From Methyloceanibacter sp. (GTDB lineage: Bacteria > Pseudomonadota > Alphaproteobacteria > Rhizobiales > Methyloligellaceae), in NCBI GenBank assembly GCA_025449615.1, contig JANWJA010000107.1, positions 1-10,268 on the forward strand: a stretch of 10,268 nucleotides of DNA. Direction: 5' to 3'. The translations under genes were made by a program, and so were the position numbers. This document shows, one piece after another, positions 1 to 5,613 of the stretch; within the stretch, counting starts at the first letter, position 1; the number at the start of each line of letters is the position of its first letter. The notes under the pieces are model-generated. The model made no database searches. It saw only the letters and a list, made by a program, of their open reading frames with translations, and was not told where the DNA came from.

Positions 1-515
1 GCGTCCTGGCGCTCGGCAATGACGGACAATGGTCGGCCAAGATCGAGGACGGAGAATACGTGGTAGCCAATCACGACAACAAGGACGCCGTGCGCTACGT
101 TCAACTTGGCCTGAGTGAAAGCGATAAGCCTCTCGATCTCTCGGTGTCTTCTGTCGATGTCGACGTGAACGGCACGTTCGAGGACAAGGATTCGGGCGCG
201 GGCGTGCTGTACCGCTTCGACCCCGACGGCAAAACCTACCTCGCCTTCGTCCTGACGAAGGATGGCTATCAAATCCTGAGGCGCGACGAGAGCGGCCTGC
301 AAACCGTTTCGCAAGGCGCCCACGCTTATCACGACGGCGCGACGCTGGAGGTCAACACGCTCGATTCCGGCAAGGTGGAATTCCGGATCGATGACGAAGT
401 GGTAGGCTCGATCGACGGCACGGGCTTCGAAGGCAACCACACCGGAATGATCTCGATCGGACGCGGTGAATTCTATTTCGACAATTTCCAGGTCTATTCA
501 CCCGACGCCGAGTGA
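1..515 (+). CDS. LamG-like / jelly-roll domain protein, 5' truncated by window edge
   Basis: This is the C-terminal part of a longer protein. The reading frame is open from base 3 (the first two bases belong to a split codon) and ends at TGA 513-515, giving about 170 visible residues. The in-frame GTG at 60 is probably internal, because the frame continues upstream with protein-like sequence. The visible part is rich in short alternating strands, Asp and Gly. It carries motifs such as GVLYRFDPDGKTYLAFVL and ends with FYFDNFQVY, a pattern typical of the last strands of LamG / DUF1080-like concanavalin-fold domains, which often bind carbohydrate or serve as extracellular modules. The N-terminus, where a signal peptide or partner domain would lie, is outside the window. 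It is followed 21 bp later by the DUF72 gene on the same strand and may share its transcript. The fold assignment is moderate; no specific function is claimed. Confidence 0.7.
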   Translation, partial: VLALGNDGQWSAKIEDGEYVVANHDNKDAVRYVQLGLSESDKPLDLSVSSVDVDVNGTFEDKDSGAGVLYRFDPDGKTYLAFVLTKDGYQILRRDESGLQTVSQGAHAYHDGATLEVNTLDSGKVEFRIDDEVVGSIDGTGFEGNHTGMISIGRGEFYFDNFQVYSPDAE

Positions 516-526
516 TTCAAGCGAAT

Positions 527-532
527 GGGGGA
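527..532 (+). promoter_or_regulatory. Ribosome binding site deciding the DUF72 start
   Basis: A GGGGGA run lies 4 bases upstream of the ATG at 537. The alternative in-frame ATG at 525 overlaps this run and has no purine-rich element before it. This favours translation from 537. The spacing is rather short, so the call is tentative. Confidence 0.45.
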
Positions 533-536
533 ACTC

Positions 537-1340
537 ATGGTCGTCTCGAAGGGGCGAACCATCCGCGCCGGCATTGGCGGCTGGGTCTATCCGCCCTGGC
601 GCGGCGTCTTCTATCCGAAGGGCTTGAAGCAGGCCGACGAGCTTGCGTTCGCCGCGCAACACCTCACCACGATCGAAATCAACGCCACCCATTATCGCCT
701 GCAAAGCCCCGCAAGCTTCCGCAAATGGGCCGACACTGCACCGCAAAGCTTCGTCTTTTCGGTGAAAGGCCCGCGCCTTGTCACACAACAAAAAGTGCTG
801 GCCGAAACCGGCAAATTCATCGAGCGTTTCATCGGCTCTGGCTTGAGCGAGCTCGGCGACAAGCTCGGTCCCATCCTCTGGCAGTTCGCACCGTTCAAGC
901 AATTCGACGAAGAGGACTTCGCCAAGTTCCTCGCGCTGCTCCCCAAAGAGCTCGGCGGGCTGAAGCTCAACCACGTCATTGAAGCACGTCATCGCAGCTT
1001 CGAGATCCCGCGCTTCATCGAATTGCTTCGCGAGTCGGGCGCCGCCCCCGTTTATACCGACGCCGAGGCTTGGCCGAACATTGCCGATCTCAGCGGCGAT
1101 GTGGTCTATGCGCGGCTGCAGCAGGGCGACGACAAACTCGCTGCCGCCTATCCGCCGAAGGCGCTCGATGCCTGGGCAGCGCGCGCCAAAATTTGGGCGA
1201 AAGGCGAAGCGCCGCAAGATCTGAAGCTGCTCGCCGCGCCGGAATCGAAGCCGCACCCCCGCGATGTATTCGTTTATTTCATCCACGAAGGAAAGTTGAA
1301 GGCGCCGGCCGCGGCCATGGCCTTGATCGAGCGGCTCTAA
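537..1340 (+). CDS. DUF72 domain-containing protein (YecE-like)
   Basis: A complete 267-residue protein of the DUF72 / YecE family, which has a TIM-barrel-like fold and no settled biochemical role. Family signatures are clear: IGGWVYPPWRGVFYPKGL (residues 13-30), EINATHYRLQSPASFRKW (47-64), the FSVKGPRLVT strand (74-83), LGDKLGPILWQF (106-117), IEARHRSF (148-155), YTDAEAWP (173-180) and a C-terminal VYFIHEGKLKAPAAA (246-260). Length is normal for the family. I chose ATG 537 over ATG 525 (four residues longer) because of the GGGGGA element before 537. No signal peptide or membrane helix is seen, so it should be cytosolic. It ends at TAA 1338-1340, 2 bp from the stop of the converging cca gene. 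Family membership is secure; substrate and role are unknown. Confidence 0.93.
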   Translation: MVVSKGRTIRAGIGGWVYPPWRGVFYPKGLKQADELAFAAQHLTTIEINATHYRLQSPASFRKWADTAPQSFVFSVKGPRLVTQQKVLAETGKFIERFIGSGLSELGDKLGPILWQFAPFKQFDEEDFAKFLALLPKELGGLKLNHVIEARHRSFEIPRFIELLRESGAAPVYTDAEAWPNIADLSGDVVYARLQQGDDKLAAAYPPKALDAWAARAKIWAKGEAPQDLKLLAAPESKPHPRDVFVYFIHEGKLKAPAAAMALIERL

Positions 1341-1342
1341 CT

Positions 1343-2584
1343 TTACGCACGGCTAAGCGTCGCCGCTCTTTCAAGGAGCCGCTCGCGCGTCTCGGCGAAG
1401 CCGCCTTCGATCCACTCTTGCTCAAGTTGCTGCAACATTATGCCAACCTCCGGCCCCGCGATCCCGAGCGCCATGACGTCTTGCCCGCGCAATGGAAACG
1501 CCGGCGCCTGCCAGCGATCGGGCAGCTTGAGCGCTTCGATCCATCGTGGATCGTCCACCGCATCGCCTGACCGCGCCCACGCGATTAGAGCAGCGGCGCG
1601 GTACGCATCGGGACCAAGCCGATAGAGCGCGGCCTTCGCGAAACTCTCTCGTGGCAGACCGATGAGAACATCGGCAGCCAGCGCGAGGATACCTTGCTCG
1701 ACGTTCGACAACCTTAAACGTTCCGCCGTGCGCGCGACGTCCTCAACCACAAAGATGGCAAGCACGGCGAGGCGCAAGGCTGCGCTGGCCGCCACGCCAT
1801 TGGCAGCCTCGATCGCGACCAGCCGCTCGAAGTCGAGGAGACGCGGTACCCCGCCGAGAATCTCCGTGAGCAAGCCGTAATCGAACAAAGCCTCGATGGC
1901 GTCCGTCGCGCGCGGCGCCATCAAGATGCGCTTCAGCTCGATCCAGATGCGCTCCGCCGAAAGCTGCGCAAGGCCGCCTCGCAAAGCTACGCAAGCCTTT
2001 AAGCCCGCTTCATCGAGCGGCCCCTTGCCGTAATAGGCGTTGAAGCGAAAGAAGCGGAGGATGCGCAAATAATCCTCGCGGATCCGTTCCGCGGGATCGC
2101 CGATGAAGCGCACCCGGCCAGCCGCAAGATCGTCATAGCCATGAAGCGGATCGAACACGCATCCATCGCGATCGGCATAAAGCGCATTCAGCGTGAAGTC
2201 GCGGCGTCTCGCGTCAGCCTCCCAATCGCGCGTGAAGGCGACCTCGGCATGGCGGCCGAAGGTCTCGACGTCGCGCCGGAGCGTGGTCACCTCGAACGGC
2301 GCGCCGTCGGCGATCACCGTGACTGTGCCGTGCTCGATCCCGGTCGGGACCGCTTTCAGTCCAGCCTTATCGGCGAGCGCGATCACCTCTTGCGGCGTGG
2401 CGGTGGTGGCGAGATCGACCTCGGCGACCGGCAGTTTGAGAAAGGCATTGCGCACAGCGCCGCCGACGGCGCGCGTCTCCACGCCCTCGCCGCTCAAGGC
2501 ATCGAACACGGCTTGCGTCGCCTTGCGCGTCAGCCAAGCCGCGTCTTTGAGCGAAGCCAACCCGGTCTTGTCGCCACCTGCCAT
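1343..2584 (-). CDS. cca: CCA tRNA nucleotidyltransferase (class II, poly(A) polymerase family)
   Basis: A 413-residue enzyme that adds or repairs the 3'-terminal CCA of tRNAs from CTP and ATP in the cytosol. Nucleotidyltransferase motifs are in order: RAVGGAVRNAFL (38-49), the metal-binding carboxylates in AEVDLATTATP (54-64), GIEHGTVTV (82-90), FEVTTLRRD (97-105), RRRDFTLNALYAD (127-139, with Phe-Thr-Leu-Asn-Ala typical of class II enzymes) and ERIREDYLRILRFFRF (166-181). The remainder is the helical tRNA-binding part. The frame is open farther upstream to an ATG at 2728, but that extension overlaps the DUF6111 gene and looks like out-of-frame sequence; ATG 2584, 5 bp after the DUF6111 stop, fits the family start. 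There is little Shine-Dalgarno signal, so translation may be coupled to DUF6111. Oddity: the first catalytic carboxylate of the usual DxD is Glu55 (E-V-D). A specialised poly(A) polymerase is less likely given length and context. Confidence 0.93.
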   Translation of the reverse strand: MAGGDKTGLASLKDAAWLTRKATQAVFDALSGEGVETRAVGGAVRNAFLKLPVAEVDLATTATPQEVIALADKAGLKAVPTGIEHGTVTVIADGAPFEVTTLRRDVETFGRHAEVAFTRDWEADARRRDFTLNALYADRDGCVFDPLHGYDDLAAGRVRFIGDPAERIREDYLRILRFFRFNAYYGKGPLDEAGLKACVALRGGLAQLSAERIWIELKRILMAPRATDAIEALFDYGLLTEILGGVPRLLDFERLVAIEAANGVAASAALRLAVLAIFVVEDVARTAERLRLSNVEQGILALAADVLIGLPRESFAKAALYRLGPDAYRAAALIAWARSGDAVDDPRWIEALKLPDRWQAPAFPLRGQDVMALGIAGPEVGIMLQQLEQEWIEGGFAETRERLLERAATLSRA

Positions 2585-2589
2585 CGCGT

Positions 2590-2850
2590 TCAGTCGATCG
2601 TTCCGGGCTTGACGACTCCGCCGACATTTTCCGGAGGATGATAGGTCCCGCCGGGCTTCCCGCCGGAAAAGTGCACCAGCGTCACCATGGTCGCCAGCAG
2701 CAGCCCGCATCCCGCGGCGGTCAGCCATACAATTGGCGCGTGCTGGAACACCCCATCGCGATCCTCGCCACGCGTCGCCAAGACATAGGCGCCATAGAGG
2801 ATGAATGGCAGCGCAAATAGAATGACGTCGATCAGAGCGATGCGGAGCAT
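2590..2850 (-). CDS. DUF6111 family small membrane protein
   Basis: An 86-residue protein with two predicted inner-membrane helices: residues about 4-25, starting IALIDVILFALPFILYGAYV, and about 41-61, including IVWLTAAGCGLLLATMVTLV. A charged loop (RGEDRDG) joins them, and the tail contains GGTYHPPENVGG. The layout and the Tyr-x-Pro tail match my recollection of DUF6111, a family of unknown function found in Hyphomicrobiales. The start is ATG 2850, preceded on the minus strand by AAGGGG with 9 bases of spacing, a good ribosome binding site. The gene lies 73 bp downstream of DUF1285 and 5 bp upstream of cca, so the latter two are very probably one transcript. No function can be derived from the sequence; it may simply be a conserved operon neighbour of the tRNA enzyme. 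Confidence 0.8.
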   Translation of the reverse strand: MLRIALIDVILFALPFILYGAYVLATRGEDRDGVFQHAPIVWLTAAGCGLLLATMVTLVHFSGGKPGGTYHPPENVGGVVKPGTID

Positions 2851-2897
2851 CGAGGCAGTCCCCTTAAATCAGAGCGGGCAGACCATACAGAGGCGCG

Positions 2898-2927
2898 GGC
2901 CTTAAAGCGAGGCCGTGAAAGCCTTAA
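2898..2927. repeat. Small hairpin and GCCTTAA direct repeats in the DUF1285-DUF6111 gap
   Basis: The 73-bp gap between DUF1285 and DUF6111 contains a 5-bp GC-rich inverted repeat (GGCCT 2898-2902, AGGCC 2910-2914, 7-base loop). It also has two copies of GCCTTAA (2899-2905 and 2921-2927), one of which overlaps the DUF1285 stop codon. A looser CCCTTAAA copy lies at 2861-2868, at the DUF6111 ribosome binding site. The hairpin has no T-run on either strand, so it is not a convincing terminator. These may be chance in a short AT-poor gap. Confidence 0.25.
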
Positions 2928-3481
2928 GCCGAAGCCGTCGCCGGAAAGGCAAAGAAGACGCCGTTGCTCCAAACGCCCTGCCCCTGCCCGGCCGGGCCCT
3001 CACCCGCAAGCGCGACAAGCTCGTAGAACACGGGCCGGGTCAGCCGCGCCGGCAAACCGTCGCGCAATTCGACGTAGGGTGTAAAGCTGCCGTCGGGCTC
3101 GACGCGAAAGCTCAATCCATGCTTGGGCCCGGCTTCCACCATGTCGTCGAGATTGGTCCGGAAGCGGAGCGCCTGCGACTTCCCTTCGCCCATGGCTTCC
3201 ATCGCCACCGCGAGAAAGGGCGCGTCCTCGACCTCGATCGGGACTTTTTCAACAGGCGTTACAAGATAATAGCCGTCCGCCTCACGCCGCAGCACCGAGG
3301 CGAAAAGCCTGACCAGGGTCTTCCGGCCGATCGGGCTGCCTTCATAATACCAGGTCCCGTCGCGCCCGATTTTGAGCCCGATATCCCCACAACTATTAAT
3401 CTTCGGCAATGTTGCGGGAGTCGGTTTGCCGCGACCCCCGCCAGATGCTACCAAAATGGCACTATCGTCCTGATCGGACAT
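2924..3481 (-). CDS. DUF1285 domain-containing protein
   Basis: A 185-residue predicted cytosolic protein with DUF1285 signatures: CGDIGLKIGRDGTWYYEGSP (31-50), IGRKTLVRLFASVLRRE (51-67) and YYLVTPVEKVPIEVEDAPFL (71-90), then a C-terminal half with alternating strands (RFRTNLDD, FTPYVELRDGLPARLTRPVF). Structures known for the family show repeated motifs, and a signalling role has been proposed, but no activity is established. The start ATG 3481 is well supported: on the minus strand AAGGAAGAGG lies upstream with GAGG spaced 5 bases from it. The first 25 residues are low-complexity and poorly conserved. The gene is divergent from moxR across a 178-bp region; this DUF1285/moxR pairing is, as I recall, common in alphaproteobacteria and hints at a functional link. 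The family call is strong; the role is unknown. Confidence 0.9.
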   Translation of the reverse strand: MSDQDDSAILVASGGGRGKPTPATLPKINSCGDIGLKIGRDGTWYYEGSPIGRKTLVRLFASVLRREADGYYLVTPVEKVPIEVEDAPFLAVAMEAMGEGKSQALRFRTNLDDMVEAGPKHGLSFRVEPDGSFTPYVELRDGLPARLTRPVFYELVALAGEGPAGQGQGVWSNGVFFAFPATASA

Positions 3482-3659
3482 TGAAGCCTCTTCCTTGCGG
3501 GCCGGCCCAATTTGACACCTACTTGGGCCCCGACGACAACCCGGAACCGCGATTGTGACGGAGATTGATCGCCAAATGCTTTCAACACCGGTGCCCTTGT
3601 CCGTAAGATATCTAGCCCTTTAATCCCTAGCAAAAGCAGCGCGAGCCAAACCGAACGCC
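3482..3659. promoter_or_regulatory. Divergent promoter region between DUF1285 and moxR
   Basis: This 178-bp gap is the only place where the leftward DUF1285 transcript and the rightward moxR operon can start, so it must hold promoters for both. No strong consensus sigma-70 promoter is evident. For moxR, TTCAAC (3581-3586) and TAAGAT (3604-3609) with 17-base spacing is a weak candidate. For DUF1285, minus-strand TTGTCG and TCAAAT with about 18-base spacing is another. The region also contains a perfect 10-bp palindrome GGGCCGGCCC (3499-3508), a GGGCCC at 3525-3530, and the 8-bp palindrome AGATATCT (3606-3613) overlapping the weak moxR -10. Any of these could be an operator, but single short palindromes are weak evidence. 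There is no clear Shine-Dalgarno sequence before moxR. Confidence 0.45.
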
Positions 3660-4649
3660 ATGACCAGCACCAAAGACCAGTTGATCGACCGTAGCGAAGA
3701 AGTCGCCGCCAAGATGCAGACGGTGCGCGAGACCACCTCATCCATCATCTTCGGCCAAGACCACGTCATCGAGCTTGCGCTGATCACCATCCTGTCGGGC
3801 GGACACGCGCTCCTGATCGGCGTTCCCGGCCTCGCCAAGACCCGCCTCGTCGAGACGCTCGGCGCCGTACTCGGGCTGGACAACAAGCGCATCCAATTCA
3901 CGCCGGACCTGATGCCGTCGGACATCGTTGGGTCCGAAGTGCTCGAAGAGGGCGAGAGCGGCAAGCGCAGCTTCCGCTTCGTCCAGGGTCCCGTGTTCAC
4001 CCAACTGTTGATGGCGGACGAAATCAACCGCGCCAGCCCGAGAACGCAATCGGCCCTGCTGCAGGCGATGCAGGAACATCATGTGACGATTGCCGGCGTC
4101 CGCCACGACGTGCCCCGGCCCTTCCACGTGCTCGCTACGCAAAATCCGCTGGAGCAGGAAGGCACCTACCCGCTGCCAGAAGCGCAGCTCGACCGTTTCC
4201 TGTTGCAGATCGATGTGTCCTATCCCGACGAAGCCGCCGAGCGCCGCATGATACTGGCCACCACCGGCATCGAGGATCACACCCCGAAAAAGGTTCTGTC
4301 GCCCAAGGAGCTGATGATGGCGCAGCGTGTCGTGCGTGAGCTTCCCGTCGGCGACCAGGTGGTCGACGCCATTCTGAAACTGGTCCGCTCCGCGCGGCCC
4401 GGTACCGGCAACGACAAGACGCTGGACGATCTAATCGCGTGGGGACCGGGTCCCCGCGCAAGTCAGGCCTTGATGCTCGCCGTCCGCGCCAAGGCGATGA
4501 TCGATGGCAGGCTGGCACCCTCCGTCGACGACGTGATCGATCTCGCCGAGCCCGTGCTCAAGCATCGCATGGCGCTCACATTCGCCGCCCGCGCCGAAGG
4601 CATCCAGATGACCGATATGGTGGCCCGTCTCGTCCGGCCATTGGGATGA
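3660..4649 (+). CDS. moxR: MoxR family AAA+ ATPase
   Basis: A 329-residue AAA+ ATPase of the MoxR group, proteins that generally act as chaperone-like remodelers together with vWA-domain partners. Visible motifs are Walker A GVPGLAKT (54-61), the LMPSDIVGSEV segment (84-94), Walker B LLMADEINRASP (116-127), sensor 1 LATQNP (158-163), EQEGTYPLPEAQLDRF (165-180) and the lid-domain GPGPRAS (262-268). Length is typical and all ATPase motifs look intact, so it should be active. No membrane segment is present; it is cytosolic. The ATG at 3660 has no good Shine-Dalgarno sequence, but the N-terminus starts where the family normally does. It is the first gene of a four-gene operon, with DUF58 7 bp downstream. 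The symbol is the family name; this is not evidence for the methanol dehydrogenase moxR/mxaR itself. Confidence 0.95.
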   Translation: MTSTKDQLIDRSEEVAAKMQTVRETTSSIIFGQDHVIELALITILSGGHALLIGVPGLAKTRLVETLGAVLGLDNKRIQFTPDLMPSDIVGSEVLEEGESGKRSFRFVQGPVFTQLLMADEINRASPRTQSALLQAMQEHHVTIAGVRHDVPRPFHVLATQNPLEQEGTYPLPEAQLDRFLLQIDVSYPDEAAERRMILATTGIEDHTPKKVLSPKELMMAQRVVRELPVGDQVVDAILKLVRSARPGTGNDKTLDDLIAWGPGPRASQALMLAVRAKAMIDGRLAPSVDDVIDLAEPVLKHRMALTFAARAEGIQMTDMVARLVRPLG

Positions 4650-4656
4650 TCAGAGC

Positions 4657-5613
4657 TTGGCTAGACTAGAGGAGACAAAGCTTAGGCCGTTCCCGGCCGA
4701 GGAATCCGAAGCCCACGAGCTTGCGGCGCGGATGCCTGCGCTTTTGATCGAAGCGCAGCGTGTCGCCCATACCGTCACCCACGGCATTCACGGCCGCCGT
4801 CGCGCCGGACCCGGCGAGACCTTCTGGCAATTCCGGCACTTCGACACCAACGACTCATATTCTCGCGTCGACTGGCGGCGGTCGGCGAGCTCCGACAATA
4901 TCTTCGTGCGCGAGCGCGAATGGGAGGCTGCCCATACCGCCTGGCTCTGGGTCGATCTTTCCCCCTCGATGCGCTTCCGGTCCTATCTCGCGCCTTGTAC
5001 CAAAGAACACCGGGCCCTCGTTCTATCGCTTAGCTTGAGCGATCTGCTTGCGCGCGGCGGCGAGCGGATCGGCGTGTTCGGTGGACGTCCCTACACTGGG
5101 CGCCACGTCGCGCATCGCATCGCGGAAGCTTTGGTGACTGATGACCGAGGCGAGGAGAGTTTGCCGCCTCCCGCAAGGCTGAGCCGCTTCGCCGAATGCA
5201 TTCTATTCAGCGATTGGCTTGAACCGATCGAGGCGACCGCAGAGCGCCTGGAAGCCATCGCCGCTCAAGGCGTGCGCGGCCACCTGGTCCAGATTCTCGA
5301 TCCCGCCGAGGAAACGCTGCCTTACGATGGCCGCACCGAGTTCACTTCGATCGAGCGCAACGAGCGGGTGACCATCGGCCGTGTCGAACAATTGCGGGGA
5401 CGCTATCAGGCGCGTCTCAAGCGTCACCGCACCGATCTCATCGAGCTTACCAAGCGGCTCGATTGGTCCTTCCTGCTGCATCATACAGACCGTCCGGCGG
5501 AAGAAGCTTTGCTCGCGCTGCATAATCGTCTCGCCGGGCTCGAAACTGATTATCGCTATCGCGCGCCCATGACCGCGTTAGCGAGCGAAACTGACTCGGA
5601 GCCGCATCCATGA
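4657..5613 (+). CDS. DUF58 domain-containing protein (vWA-like), TTG start
   Basis: A 318-residue DUF58 protein, the standard partner of MoxR ATPases. The core motif region runs GRRRAGPGETFWQFRHFD (46-63), YSRVDWRRSASSDNIFVRE (68-86) and WLWVDLSPSM (96-105). The last contains a complete vWA metal-site pattern D100-x-S102-x-S104. Further signatures are LFSDWLEP (183-190) and QILDPAEETLPYDGR (212-226). No transmembrane segment is seen, so it is predicted cytosolic, unlike the membrane vWA proteins encoded downstream. The best start is TTG 4657, 7 bp after the moxR stop; the first in-frame ATG (4732) would remove 25 residues that include part of the region usually conserved. GGGA at 4643-4646 lies 10 bases upstream. 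The gene overlaps the next by 4 bp (ATGA), indicating translational coupling. It contains two cysteines (113 and 181). Family call secure; biochemical role inferred. Confidence 0.93.
   Translation: MARLEETKLRPFPAEESEAHELAARMPALLIEAQRVAHTVTHGIHGRRRAGPGETFWQFRHFDTNDSYSRVDWRRSASSDNIFVREREWEAAHTAWLWVDLSPSMRFRSYLAPCTKEHRALVLSLSLSDLLARGGERIGVFGGRPYTGRHVAHRIAEALVTDDRGEESLPPPARLSRFAECILFSDWLEPIEATAERLEAIAAQGVRGHLVQILDPAEETLPYDGRTEFTSIERNERVTIGRVEQLRGRYQARLKRHRTDLIELTKRLDWSFLLHHTDRPAEEALLALHNRLAGLETDYRYRAPMTALASETDSEPHP

Noticed and set aside
498..1286. Long open frame of 262 codons on the minus strand
   Set aside because: It lies fully antisense to the DUF72 gene, which has clear family motifs. Long antisense frames are expected in GC-rich DNA.
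2585..2728. N-terminal extension of cca to an ATG at 2728
   Set aside because: The extra 48 residues overlap DUF6111 and are not family-like; ATG 2584 gives the usual CCA enzyme start.
2898..2914. Rho-independent terminator after DUF1285
   Set aside because: The stem is only 5 bp and is not followed by a T-run on the minus strand.
3512..3540. TTGACA at 3512-3517 as a -35 box for moxR
   Set aside because: No acceptable -10 element lies 16 to 18 bases downstream (GACAAC region), and it would give a leader of over 110 bases.
3738..4280. Open frame of 180 codons on the minus strand
   Set aside because: It mirrors the MoxR ATPase core; the plus strand carries Walker A, Walker B and sensor motifs.
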